64,000 nucleotides of DNA from Apodemus sylvaticus (lineage: Eukaryota > Chordata > Mammalia > Rodentia > Muridae), in contig NC_067488.1 in assembly GCF_947179515.1 (NCBI RefSeq), forward strand, positions 38,699,842 to 38,763,841, given 5' to 3'. This document shows positions 11,691-22,918 of this stretch, in pieces (position 1 is the first letter of the stretch; each line of letters begins with the position of its first letter). Under the pieces are notes generated by a model. The model saw nothing but the letters and a program-made list of their open reading frames with translations. It made no database searches and was not told the DNA's origin. The translations under genes and the position numbers were made by a program.

Positions 11691-11959
11691 GCAATGTCAA
11701 CCCAAAATATTACACTGGAACAAGCTTGCAAGAATGAATCTTAAAGCTCTTTGGAGAAAATCTATGCATTTCTTAAATATTTACTGCAAAATTGCAAATT
11801 TTCATTTGAGTACTAGTTTCTAGCAGAGTGTCTACAGTGAAGACAGCAGAATATTGTTTCTGCTCTTAGATAGTGAGTGGAGACAGGATATCATGAAATC
11901 CTATTGAAGTGAACATTATCAAGTTAAACTTCTCAATTGTTTAAAAAAATAGTGCCTCA

Positions 11960-13745
11960 GGGTTGTTTTGATTTGCATTTCAATAATGACTAATGATGTT
12001 GAGCATTTTTTTTAAGATGCTTCTCAGGCATTCAAAGTTCTTTGGGTGAAAACTTTTTGTTTAGCTCTGTACCCCATTTTTTAATAGGGTTATTTGGTTT
12101 CCAGGGTCTAACTTCTTGAGTTCTTTGTATACATTGGATATTAGCCCTCTGTAGGATGGATGTAGGGTTGGTGAAGATCTTTTCCCAATTTGTTGGTTGA
12201 CATTTTGTCCTTTTGATGGTGTCCTTTGCCTTACAGAAACTTTGTAATTTTATGAGATCCCATTTGTCAATTCTGGATCTTAGAGCATAAGCTACTGGTG
12301 TTCTGTTCAGGAACTTTCCCCCTGTACCGATGTCCCCCAGTTTCTTTTCTATTAGCTTCAGAGTATCTGGCTTTGTGTGGAGGTTCTTGATCCATTTGGA
12401 GTTGAGCTTAGTACAAGGAGACAAGGATGGATCAATTTGCATTCTTCTGCATGCTGACCTCCAGTTGAACCAGCACCATTTGTTGAAAAGGCTATCTTTT
12501 TTTCACTGGATGTTTTCAGCCCCTTTGTCGAGGATCAAGTGGCCATAGGTGTGTGGGTTTATTTCTGGATCTTCAATCCTATTCTACTGATCTGCCTGCC
12601 TGTTACAGTACCAATACCATGCAGTTTTTAACACTATTGCTCTGTAGTATTGCTTGAGGTCAGGGATAGTGATTCCCCCAGAATTTCTTTTGTTGTTGAG
12701 AATAGTTTTAGCTATCCTGGGTTTTTTGTTATTCCAGATGAATTTGAGAATTGCTCTTTCTAACTCTATGAAGAACTGAGTTGGGATTTTGATGGCTATT
12801 GCGTTGAATCTGTATATTGCTTTGGAAAAATGGCCATTTCAACTACATTAATCCTGCCAATTCATGAACATGGAAGATTTTTCCATTTTCTGATGTCTTC
12901 TTCCATTTCCTTCTTCAGAGTCTTGAAGTTCTTGTCATACAGATCTTTTACTTGTTTGGTCAGGGTCATACCAAGGTACTTTATATTGTTTTTGGCTATT
13001 GGGAAAGGTGTCATTTTCCTAATTTCTTTTTCAACCTGCTTATCCTTTGAGTATAGGAAGGCTACTGATTTGCTTGAGTTGATTTTATAACCTGCCACTT
13101 TGCTGAAGTTGTTTATCTGCTGTAGGAGTTCTCTGGTGGGGGTTTTTGGGTCACTTTGTTAAACTATCATATCATCTGCAAATAGTGATAGTTTGACTTC
13201 TTCCTTTCTAATTTGTTTCCCTTTGACCTCCTTATGTTGTCTAATTGCCCTAGCTAGTATTGCAAGTACAATATTGAATGGATAAGGAGAGAGGGGGCAG
13301 CCTTGTCTAATCCCTGATTTTAGTGGGATTGCTTCCTGTTTCTCTCCATTTAGTTTGATTCTGGCTACTGGTTTGCTGTATATTGCTTTTACTATGTTTA
13401 GGTATGGGCCTTGAATTCCTGTTCTTTCCAAGACTTTTAGCATGAAAGGATGCTGAATTTTTTCAAATTCTTTTTCAGCATCTAGTGAAATGACCATGTG
13501 GCATTTTCTTCGAGTTTGTTTATGTAGTGGATTGCAGTGATGGATTTCCGTATAGTGAACCATCCCTGCATCCCTGGGATTAAGCCTACTTGATCATGGT
13601 GAATGATCGTTTGATGTGTTCTGGGATTTGGTTGGCAAGAATTTTATTGAGTATTTTTGCATTGATGTTCATAAGGGAAATTGGTCTGAAGTTCTCTTTC
13701 TTTGTTGGATGTTTGGGTGGTTTTTGTATCAGCGTAATTGTGGCT
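11960..13745 (-). pseudogene. Inverted ORF2 segment of the twin-primed L1
   Basis: Read on the - strand it runs from 'ATITLIQKPPKHPTKKENF' through 'SLDAEKEFEKIQHPFMLK', the catalytic 'LSLFADDMIV', 'KYLGMTLTKQVKDL', 'SPCTKLNSKWIKNLH' and on to 'EMQIKTT'. The RT core motifs are still readable. Frame breaks occur at about 13570, 13160, 12860 and 12450. It has no start or 3'UTR of its own. Confidence 0.93.
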
Positions 13746-14290
13746 GCTGTACCACTCCCAGGCATATACCCAGAGGATTCCCCAACATGTAATAAGGATA
13801 TGTGCTCCACTATGTTCATAGCAGCCCTATTTATAATGGCCAGAAGCTGGAAAAACCCAGGTATCCCTCAACAGAGGAATGGATGCAAAAACTGTGGTAT
13901 ATATATACAATGGAGTACTATTCAGCCATTAGAAACAATAAATTCTTGAAATTCTTAGACAAATGGATGGAGCTGGAGAACATCATACTGAGGTAACCCA
14001 GTCTCAAAAGATCAATCATGGTATGTACTCACTAATAAGTGAATATTAGCCTAGAAAGTTGGAATACCCAAAACATAATCCACACATCAAATGATGTCCA
14101 AGAAGAACGGAGGAGTGGCCCCTGGTTATGGAAAGACTCAGTGTAGCAGTATAGGGCAAAACCAGAACAGGAAAGTAGGAAGGGGTGGATGGGGGAATGG
14201 GGGGAGGGAAGAGGGCTTATGGGACTTTTCGGGAGTGGGAATCCAGAAAAGGGGAAATCATTTGAAATGTAAATAAAATTATATCAAATA
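13746..14290 (+). mobile_element. Sense 3' part of the twin-primed L1
   Basis: It begins inside ORF2 at 'PLPGIYPEDSPTCNKD', continues 'TMEYYSAIRNN' to the C-terminus near 14046, and then has the young-type 3'UTR ending 'TTTGAAATGTAAATAAAATT' and an A-rich tail. It joins the inverted piece at 13742-13748. Confidence 0.93.
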
Positions 14291-14491
14291 AAAAAAATAG
14301 TGCCTCAAAGAAGGGCTACCTAAAGAGCTACATAGATCTGCTACCTACATTTTAAGGGCATGGAGAATTTAGAACTCAGAATGTGGAAGCTTGAGAAGTG
14401 TCAAGGACCGCAGCCACCATGAGCTGGACATGGGAGAAGGATGCAGTAGTGAGTGTGTGACGGGAAGAAGTCTTTGGACTTGTAAATTCTG

Positions 14492-14840
14492 AGTTGGAGT
14501 TTTACTGCTGTGAGCAGACAACATGACCAAGGCAACTCTTACAAAGGACAATATTTAATTTGGGCTGGCTTACAGATTCAAAGCTACACTTCAGTATCAT
14601 TAAGGAAGGAATAGGGCAACATCCAGGCAGGCATGGTAGAGAAGATGCTAAGAGTTCTACATCTTCATATGACGGCCTCTAGGATAGAGGCCATAGGAAG
14701 GACAGAAGACTGGCTTTCAGGTAGCTAGGAGAATGGTATTAAAACCCATGCCCACAATGACACACTTCTTCCAATAAGGCCCCACCTTCTAATATTTCTA
14801 CTCCCTGGGCTAAGCATATTTGAATGACCATGTATGCTAA
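14492..14840 (-). mobile_element. URR1-like non-autonomous DNA transposon (hAT group)
   Basis: The wording 'TTTTACTGCTGTGAGCAGAC', 'CATGACCAAGGCAACTC', 'GAGTTCTACATCTTCAT' and 'CCCTGGGCTAAGCATAT' is the reverse complement of the element type at 37.85-38.46 kb in this window. I know this sequence as rodent URR1. No transposase is encoded. Eight-base flanking duplications are not recognisable, so it is an old copy. Confidence 0.7.
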
Positions 14841-15518
14841 GCATAGATGTTTTGAAATATCAGTGCTATCAACCAAGAAATAGCAGCTGGCTCTTACAGG
14901 GTAGCCGTTACATACTTGACAGACATTTCTTTTTTATTCTGGTGAAAGTGATGAGAAAACTACATATTTTCAGGCCCTTTCCATTAATATGTTTGTATTG
15001 AGAATTTTTGAAATACTCATTTGCCATCATAATAATGTGTTCCTTTAACCTAGAACACTACTGAGGTATCAGCTGTGTGGCTGAGTCATAGTTCATGGAA
15101 AAATTGAATACTTGAACGCATAACAATTATTTATCAAATGCTTAGCATTTATCATACACCCTTCTGAGTGATTCATATACGATTGCTCTTTTCATATTCA
15201 CAAAGTGACCTATGAGATAGACTTGCTACTACTCTCATTCCCACAGGGATATTCTTGACAGAGAAATAAAGTCAGTAGCCCATGATCACATAGCTTCATC
15301 AGAAGATGAACCATCTCTCAGTCAAGAGTTCAGCTTGGAGTCTGTCTCTTTAGTGCTACCTTCAGCAATACTTTACATGACCAACATTCACATTCCCAGA
15401 ATGAACAGTCAGCATACACCTCTATATCATTTGTCATGTGGCAAATTGTTAATAATAGGCATCTGGCTATTTCTATCTACTCCTGATACTGAGAACTTAG
15501 CTGGATATGTATCCATGC
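14841..15518. other. Unique sequence, no gene recognised
   Basis: No recognised feature. The short open frame 15335-15559 ends in CA-repeat sequence and is treated as chance. Confidence 0.5.

Positions 15519-15549
<31 letters not shown>
15519..15549. repeat. (CA)n microsatellite
   Basis: CA dinucleotides with one CAAA interruption. Confidence 0.95.
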
Positions 15550-15650
15550 TATGCCATAAGATTTTTAATGAAATTTACTATTGATAAAATAGGATTTATA
15601 AAAATTAGATATAAAGTTATTAAAATAGTATTATAAAAGTATTTATTAAC

Positions 15651-15710
15651 ATATATATATATAGTCATAAATTATGACTATATATTATGATATATATAGT
15701 CATAAATCAC
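15651..15710. repeat. AT-rich inverted repeat
   Basis: The arms around 15657-15670 and 15672-15685 are reverse complements (ATATATAGTCATAA and TTATGACTATATAT) with a single central base. A third copy of TATATAGTCATAAA follows at 15694-15707. It could form a hairpin or cruciform; it is more likely a product of local slippage. Confidence 0.85.
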
Positions 15711-18245
15711 TAAGCCAACCCCTACATCCCGATAAGACTAGTCCAAGATTCTTTGCCTCCTTTCTTAAGATGTCCCAACTTCTGTGAATTACAAAGTTGT
15801 GCAGTGTCAAGGAAGTTTTCAACCCTCTATCATTACCCAAGCAAATCATACCAGGAATTCTTCTCAATATAGAAGATTTTTTTTTGCTTGCTTCTGTAGT
15901 TAGCTCTCTGCATTTAGCTCCAGAGAATGTATAAAATTTATTTAAGGCATCATTTATCTGCTGGCTGATAAATAGGAAAACTCCCTTCTTTAGCTCCTTT
16001 TATCCTCAATTGATGAGAGCAAATGTTAGATTTTTTTTTAATGGTAGAGTACTCAAGAATTCAATATTCATTACAACCACTGAAACTACATATTTTCTCT
16101 TGATAATACTAAAGAACTATATATGTATAAAATCATACAAACATTTATACATATGTATGTCTGTATATATAGGTATGTACAATTTGTATTCACACACATG
16201 TATACACATATGTGGAGAGGTCCATATGTACCCATACATCCCTTATAAGCACACATACATTAGAAATAAGATGTCTAAATGTTTATAACCTTATAGTTAT
16301 TAGTACTTGGAAAAATAAAGGAAAGGCATCTAATCATAATATTAGTATTTCTGTAGCTTCAGACTTACCCAAATTTTTGAAAGGCAAAGTATTTGGTCTA
16401 CACAAAACGTGAAACCCAGTACTTTTATGCCTCAGACCTGAGGATTGTAGAATCTACCTCCTCCTTTTGTTTACATGTACTCTTAACCAATTATTTAACC
16501 AAAACTATCTGGTAAGACTTTAAGGAATTCCACCTTGCCATATCATTAAGAAAGCTTCCCCTCCCTTCTTAAATTCTCGGATTAACTTTATGCTTCTAAA
16601 ACCTAAAGGGTGAAACAATTCACATGAACTTATTGTTCAACTACAGTCTGTGCTCTATGAAGCATTCAGAAAGATGCATATTCCAAGTTTCAGAGGGATA
16701 CTGATTCATTTGGGAATCTGTAGAAAGTCTTCAAGAGGCCTTAGCGACAAGCTGTGATGAATGTCGATATTTAGAAAGCTCCAGCATTATTTTACTTAAT
16801 GATGCTGTCATGGTATATTCAATCAATCGCTGAAATTAGAAATGGACTAAGGATATCAATTCCAACCATGAGGAGATACCTCAGAGCCAATCTTCTTTAT
16901 CCTAGCCTCTCCTTGTGTACGCAGAGACTCCCTATGTATGCACGGCATTCTTAGCCTTCAATAACTTTCAGTCTCTCCTAGTCCTTTCATAGGTATGACA
17001 TTATTATTCAGAATGCCATGTAGATTCCTACATCACAAAAGGTGCATGTATAATCCACACTTTGAGCAGCAAGGAGCCTCAAAAACAGAAGCAGATAAAG
17101 TGATGGTTCTGTCCTACTTTATTCTACTTTTACAATACCTCTGAACTTGACACCAACCAAGAAGTGTTTGAAACAGTGATAAAGAGCCAACTTTGTTTTT
17201 CTGAAAACTGTTCTAACTTCTCTTTATTTTCTGTTCACAAATTCTTATTCACACTAGTAGAGAAAGATACTGCACACAAAATATCCCTGCATAAAAGCCA
17301 TGGACACTTTTACAAAAGCATCTAAGTCGGAAGAAATATCAGAGCCACTCCCAAAACTCAAAGGTTGTCCTGGAAACCTCAGACTCAGTAGGCTACCACT
17401 TAAAAAAAAAAAAAAAAAAAAACCACTTTTCCCATGCTGGATTTCTGCATTGCTGCTTCAACAATTTTTCACAGCCTCCTAATAGATACCTTGCTCGAAA
17501 TTGCTGTTTAAGTCAAAACTCCCGCTTTCCTCTCAATGAATTGGGAGGTAATGCAGTTTTAATTTTAAGTCCAATTATAACTTGAGAGATGAATAGTACA
17601 GGGAAAATCCTTGCTTAGGGCCAAAAGGGGGTGATGAATCATTCACTTACACGATCAGATTGCTCTAAGCCCCTCTGGGCCTCTCAGAAAACAGAAAGGC
17701 ATAGTTAGAAACAGCCTCTTTGGAGAAATATTAAATGGAAGGGTAGATGTTGCTGATATAAGACAGGATATTTAAGCTTTGCTGCAGTTAAATATGAGTT
17801 CTGTGGCTCATCACAACTAAAAGCCTTATTCTTGTTCATACTTCTTGTCAGCTCAGCTCTTTAAGGGATGCTTCCCCTTACAGTTATTTAAGCAACCACT
17901 GTCAGTGACCCCAGTTTGATACAAACTCTCAGATCATTACCAATCAGGGAGGAAGATGTAGTGAGTATGGCATATGTTTCTGTTCATAACTGATACACCA
18001 CTATCAGTATGCTAAAGCAAGTTTTCACAGACAGAGCATAGCAATGTTGCATTGTTTTACCAAAGGTGAAAAGAAATCACAGAGGAAAGATGATCATTGA
18101 TTGCTTTGATATACACAACCCTGGCCTCTTGTTTTTCCCTACATGTCTCATTAAAAATGGAGCTGAAGGTAAATGTGATAGATATTATGTGACCACTAGG
18201 CATCAAGTATGGCTACATTCATGAGGATTCAAAACTCTAAGTTTA
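15711..18245. other. Unique AT-rich sequence, no gene recognised
   Basis: It contains only simple features: a TATA/TATG-rich patch at about 16120-16260 and a 21-base A-run at 17402-17422. I see no SINE body upstream of the A-run and no recognised exon. Confidence 0.5.
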
Positions 18246-18480
18246 GTGGGACTGAGAAGATAGCTCAGTCAATCAAGTGTTTGTTCTTCAAACATGAAGA
18301 CCTGAATTTAATTCCTCAGATTACATGCAATAGTCATGGTGATATACATTTGCAATCCCAGCATTGTGGAAGAGGAAACAGGCAATCCTTGGAGTATCCT
18401 GGGCAGCCAGTACAGACTGCTTGCGGTGTTTCCGACCAGAGGAAAAACCTTACTCATAAAAACCAAACTAAAATACACAC
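18246..18480 (+). mobile_element. RSINE1/B4-like SINE, degenerate
   Basis: It starts with a tRNA-like head ('GGGACTGAGAAGATAGCTCA', then 'GACCTGAATTTAATTCC' as a B-box relative). It then passes into 'TTTGCAATCCCAGCATTGTG', a B1-like half. That tRNA-head plus B1-like tail is the layout of the B4/RSINE1 group. Many substitutions place it as an old copy; the exact subfamily is uncertain. Confidence 0.65.
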
Positions 18481-18654
18481 AAAAATCAGTAGAAAATATT
18501 TAAGGGATGACACCATGCATTGCCTTTTGGTCTTCACACGATGCATATATTTGAGTAATCCAGACATAGGTATACCTGCACCGGCATGGACATGCATGAA
18601 TTTATACATATACAAATGAAATAAAATAAAACACTCACCAAATACAATTACAAG

Positions 18655-18720
18655 CTTCACAAAAAACAAACAAACAAACAAAACAAAACAAAACAAAAAA
18701 CCAAAAAACAAAAAAACAAA
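18655..18720. repeat. A-rich (CAAA)n/(CAAAA)n tract
   Basis: Repeated CAAA and CAAAA units. It lies just upstream of the B1-like relic. Confidence 0.9.
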
Positions 18721-18721
18721 A

Positions 18722-18815
18722 TAGATCAAGCTTGGCATGGTGGCATGCCCTTGAAATCCCAGCACTTGTGAGGCAGAAAAGTATTCAGGTTGATGGCACA
18801 CTAGGATACACAATG
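18722..18815 (+). mobile_element. Degenerate B1-like SINE relic
   Basis: 'AAGCTTGGCATGGTGGCATG', 'AAATCCCAGCACTTGTGAGG' and 'CAGAAAAG' follow the B1 order (GTGGTGGC, TAATCCCAGCACTTGGGAGG, CAGAGGCAGG). It has many changes and no clean tail. Confidence 0.6.
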
Positions 18816-21104
18816 AGAGTCACATACAAATGAATGTTAACAATGATGTGGGATTTGTATTTCTTATTTTATATTTTCAATGACTCATAGAAAGAAACCC
18901 AAAGCATTTTTTCTGAGATCACACTTCTGTAAAGTTGTCAAAGTCAACATTACTTGTGTTTAGGCATAATCAATAAAGATAAAAAATCAAACCAGGGATG
19001 TTTGATGGAGCATATCCAATGAATATATTCCTAATAGTAAGAGATATGTATTAAAAATACTATGAATACTGTAACCTTTCCTGAGGCTCATTAGAAGAAG
19101 ATTTATGGAACATATGGGGAGGGGGATCTGGGAAAGGGGAAAGCATTTGGAATGTAAACAAAGAATACAGAAAATAAAAATATAAAAAAAGAAAACATCA
19201 CTTGGGCAGGGCTATCGGATCAACATATACTAGTTTTTTCTTAGACTAACACCATTGCTTATTTTTTTAAAAAGTACCTTAGCTAAGGATTTTTGTTTCT
19301 GAACATCCTTCTCTTTTTACATTTATATTTAACTTCACACATATCCTCATTACTTTGTATATTCATTCTTCTCCAAATGCCATAACTCTTTTTAAGACAT
19401 TTTATCAGAGTATTAATTAGGTCATTATAGCTGAGGAATATAATCAGGAATCTTGCCCAGAAATGTCATATCCCAAAGCCTGCATCTTCTCACCTCTCAG
19501 TGCTGCATAATGACCTGGCAGATGCCTTGATAAATTTTATAAACCACAGGTCTAATTTCAGGGGCTTTGAAGTTGCAATCAGAGAGGATTCAGTGTGAAT
19601 GACCTGACAAGTTAGGCAAAAAAAAAAAAAAAAATCATTTGGATAAAAATAGGTTAACCCAAAGTACCCTGGTGAGCATTCTCATAAGAATTGCATCTTA
19701 CATTGATTGTTTGTCCAAGGTAACAACTTCAAAGTATAAAACACCTTATATAATTCACTTTATATCTCTGACCGATAAATTCAAGTTTAGTCTCTAATCT
19801 TCTAGTATTACGATCTGAATTCTTTCCTTAAGAAATTTTAAGGATTTTGCTTTCCAACATATATAATGAGAAGATATTTATATTTTCTACATACTTTTAT
19901 TTTAACTTAAATTTAAGATAAAAGATAAATGTGATATAAGGTATGAAGTTCCGAGGACAAATTTTATGCTAGATAAAGATGGGCGGAGATGGTATGAGAA
20001 ATAGTCTTTGAGGCAAGATGCATATTAGAGTCAAATCCTTGATTCTATACAAAAACTACAGGAAGCAGAGAGAACAATAGACTTAGAAAGTGAAGTTAGA
20101 AATAGGAAGAAAACCACAATAGACTAGGGTGACAAGCAGTCTGTTGTAAAATGAGGTTGGAAGCTCAGTCTTCAAAGAGGATATGCAATACATGAAATGT
20201 GTGACCTATGCATTGTTCTAGTAGAATAGTGTCAAATACCACTTCTGTTTATTGTTAGCAATAATTATGAAATAATAATGTATATATGTGTACAAAGTTC
20301 ACACACTGGAAGCATAATCTTTAATGTAACAGGATTCCTTTTCTGTTCTTCTTACTTTCTGACTACATAACCAGAAGATGCCCTAGATGATAGCACCTTG
20401 TCCTTCATGTCTTCGAGATCTGTACAATATGTGTGTATTCTTCATAGACCAGAGTCTGAGATTTCTGAAAATCTCAGCTCAAAATAGACTAAGACAAAAT
20501 AATTTTGAGAGAATCTTCTTCCAAGTTCTTTGGAGGTCTTCAAGAGTACCCCTACATGACAAACAACTCCCTCTTCTTCCTTGGTCTATCTAGTTACTAT
20601 GGCCTCTGTGTTCAGTTTCCTGCTCACTTGGGCAAACCTTAATCCCTATTTGTAAAATGTGTTTTTCTAAAGCTAGTTTCCTAGGCCCAATAGATACATA
20701 AAAATCTACCCTGGAGGTTGTCTAGTGTTTGAGCATGCCTCAGTCTACTGTGAGAAAACTGTGGAAAACCTTGCATCCTGTATTCTCCTACATTCTGCAT
20801 TGCTCTGAGGACCACTGAAAGCCATGGTATGGCATTGCTGCTTTTATTTTCTATACCAGATTGGAAGGAATGAGGAAATGATTCCTGGATGAGTAGGAGA
20901 GTGGTGCAGAACAGGGAAATGGCTGATTGGATAGAAGAAGAGGAAGTGACCAGGAAAATGCTTTGTTCATCTATGAGATAAAACAGAGAGAAGATGGTGA
21001 GGCTTGAAGTAACATTGGAGACTGTAGTGATGTAGATGTGAAAGGTGGAAACATGAAGAATAGGGAAGTAGGTTCTAAGATCAGAGGGAAGACTCTTTCC
21101 CATT
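18816..21104. other. Mostly unique sequence with one L1 3'-end scrap
   Basis: About 19105-19195 on the + strand reads like an L1 3' end ('GGGGAAAGCATTTGGAATGT', then an A-rich tail). An A-run sits at 19620-19635. A 140-codon - strand frame at 20681-21103 resembles no family I know and has no supporting signals, so it is not called as a gene. Confidence 0.5.
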
Positions 21105-21118
21105 GAAAAGAACCTTTG

Positions 21119-21757
21119 TTTTTTTTTCTTTTTTTTTTTATTCGATATATTTTTTATTTACATTTCAAATGATTTCCCCTTTTCTAGCCCCCCACTCCCC
21201 GAAAGTCCCATAAGCCCCCTTTTCTCTCCCTGTCCTCCCACCCACCCCTTCCCACTTCCCCGTTCTGGTTTTGCCCTATACTTCTTCACTGAGTCTTTCT
21301 AGAACAAGGGGCCACTCCTCCTTTCTTCTTGTACCTCATTTGATGTATGGATTATGTTTGGGGTATTCCAGTTTTCTAGGTTAATATCCACTTATTAGTG
21401 AGTGCATACCATGAGTCACCTTTTGAGTCTGGGTTACCTCACTTAGTATGATGTTTTCTAGCTCCATCCATTTGCCTAAGAATTTCATGAATTCATTGTT
21501 TCTAATGGCTGAATAGTACTCCATTGTGTAGATATACCACATTTTTTGCATCCACTCTTCTATTGAGGGATACCTGGGTTCTTTCCAGCATCTGGCAATT
21601 ATAAATAGGGCTGCTATGAACATAGTAGAGCATGTATCCTTATTACATGGTGGGGAATCCTCTGGGTATATGCCCAGGAGTGGTATAGCAGGATCTTCTG
21701 GAAGTGAGGTGCCCAGTTTTCGGAGGAACCGCCAGGCTGATTTCCAGAGTGGTTGTA
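21119..21757 (-). mobile_element. 5'-truncated young LINE-1
   Basis: It has poly(T) at 21119 on, then the 3'UTR in reverse complement ('TTTACATTTCAAATGATTTC'), then the ORF2 C-terminus (stop at 21381-21383, 'SLISGY'), and is cut at 'TTCCAGAGTGGTTGTA'. The flanking 14-bp target-site duplication GAAAAGAACCTTTG is perfect (21105-21118 and 21758-21771). Its sequence is close to the full-length copy at 49-56 kb, so it is relatively recent. It keeps an open C-terminal frame but no domain able to act alone. Confidence 0.96.
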
Positions 21758-21771
21758 GAAAAGAACCTTTG

Positions 21772-22546
21772 GAAATTAAGTGGTTGTGGGTGAGAGTGGC
21801 TGCTGTCTTGAAGGATTCCCCACTGACAGACAAGCTCCTGGTACCCAAAACAGGATATGGTGAGCAAAGTATTAAGGGGAAGAACAAGGGAAGAGCATCC
21901 AAAGATTATAGATGGTGAAAGAAGACAAAGGTGACTGATTTCCAAGATATATGCATCTGTGGTTTGTACCTATCCATTCTCCCTGGTACTGTTATGGCTG
22001 TAAAGATACAGGAACATTCTAGTCTTTACAATAGCAAACTCAGCACAGTATTCTGAATCACCATTGAGAATGAATCACCATTGATTCTGAATCACCGAGT
22101 ACTGCAATAATAATAGTCATACTATTCTCATCCATGCTTCCATTCTAGAGCCCAGAAAACGAAACACAATGAATATGTTTGAACCTAAAAGTTCTTTTTG
22201 AAAAATTTCACCATGCTTGGTTGACCTATGATTTTCTTTGTCACACTCACATAATGGGCTAGATAGCATGAGTCAAGTCTGTTTGCAGGTAAATGCTCTC
22301 TATTTGGTCACTATAGTGCCCCAGCTATAGTATTCCAATGATATGCTGAGCTCAGCTTTGATTTGTTATGGTTGTTTCCTGAATGAGCAGTTGTTAAAAA
22401 TGGAAGGATGGAAAAAGGGAGTATAGAAAGATAAGTTGGCTTGGAAATGGAACCCTCTTGCAAATTTTAATTTGTAAACATTGAAAGAAAACCAAAATGC
22501 TCCAAAAAAGAAGAAAGACAAGAAGAGTGGATGAATGTATGAACCA
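21772..22546. other. Unique sequence containing the first copy of a 43-bp repeat
   Basis: No gene recognised. 22050-22120 contains three near-tandem versions of a short 'TGAATCACC' unit and the first copy of the 43-bp direct repeat. Confidence 0.55.
22078..22120. repeat. 43-bp exact direct repeat, copy 1
   Basis: It begins CCATTGATTCTGAATCACCG and ends AATAATAGTCAT, and is identical to 22876-22918. Identity stops abruptly on both sides. It is preceded by two further partial iterations (TGAATCACCATTGA) at about 22054-22083. It belongs to no mobile element that I recognise. Confidence 0.93.
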
Positions 22547-22581
22547 AAGAAAGAAAGAAGAAAGAAAGCAAGCAAGCAAGC

Positions 22582-22633
<52 letters not shown>

Positions 22634-22634
22634 A
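22547..22634. repeat. (AAAG)n microsatellite
   Basis: AAAG units with an AAGC sub-block at about 22567-22583. Confidence 0.96.
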
Positions 22635-22734
22635 TGAATGATCTTGGGAACAAACCATGAATTCATCTTAGAGAATGAAACTTGGAGTTATCATCAACAG
22701 TCAGCATCTGGACACTGAAGGGGTGACTCATTTA

Positions 22735-22870
22735 AGCCATTATACCTGACAGCTTTATTTGCTTCAGCAATTTCCCTTCATATCACCTGGCTTCCTTATA
22801 TAAGGTAGGGACAGATCATCAGTTAGTTGGGTCAGGCTCTCAGGACTGGCAGCTCAGCACCAAGGTATGT
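22735..22870 (+). promoter_or_regulatory. Candidate TATA promoter with a short first exon and splice donor
   Basis: A clean TATA box (TTATATAAGG, 22796-22805) lies in non-repeat sequence. An AP-1-like TGACTCA is upstream at 22725-22731. A start about 30 bp downstream would fall near 22828. Then follows CACCAAG|GTATGT, a strong splice-donor match with the cut after 22864, giving a non-coding first exon of about 35-40 nt. Small non-coding first exons of this kind are known in some secreted-protein gene families. No second exon was identified, so the call is speculative. Confidence 0.25.
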
Positions 22871-22875
22871 TGAAG

Positions 22876-22918
22876 CCATTGATTCTGAATCACCGAGTAC
22901 TGCAATAATAATAGTCAT
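22876..22918. repeat. 43-bp exact direct repeat, copy 2
   Basis: Identical to 22078-22120. It starts 11 bases after the candidate splice donor. Sequences on either side are unrelated to those around copy 1. Confidence 0.93.

Larger units (their letters stand above)
11960..14290 (+). mobile_element. 5'-inverted (twin-primed) LINE-1 insertion
   Basis: One insertion in two opposed pieces. 13746-14290 is sense-oriented on the + strand and carries the ORF2 C-terminus, 3'UTR and tail. 11960-13745 is an RT-to-C-terminal piece of ORF2 on the - strand. The whole is bracketed by a perfect 17-bp target-site duplication, AAAAAAATAGTGCCTCA, at 11943-11959 and 14291-14307. About 175 bp of L1 lying between the two pieces in a normal copy is missing. 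A shared duplication around head-to-tail-inverted halves is the signature of twin priming during target-primed reverse transcription. Confidence 0.96.

Noticed and set aside
17402..17422. 21-base A-run considered as a SINE or processed-pseudogene tail
   Set aside because: No SINE body or gene-like sequence upstream and no flanking duplication found.
18209..18619. 136-codon open frame on the + strand
   Set aside because: It covers an RSINE1/B4-like SINE and flanking sequence; the resemblance is to the SINE, not to a protein.
20681..21103. 140-codon open frame on the - strand
   Set aside because: No motif I know and no supporting signals; left as unannotated sequence.
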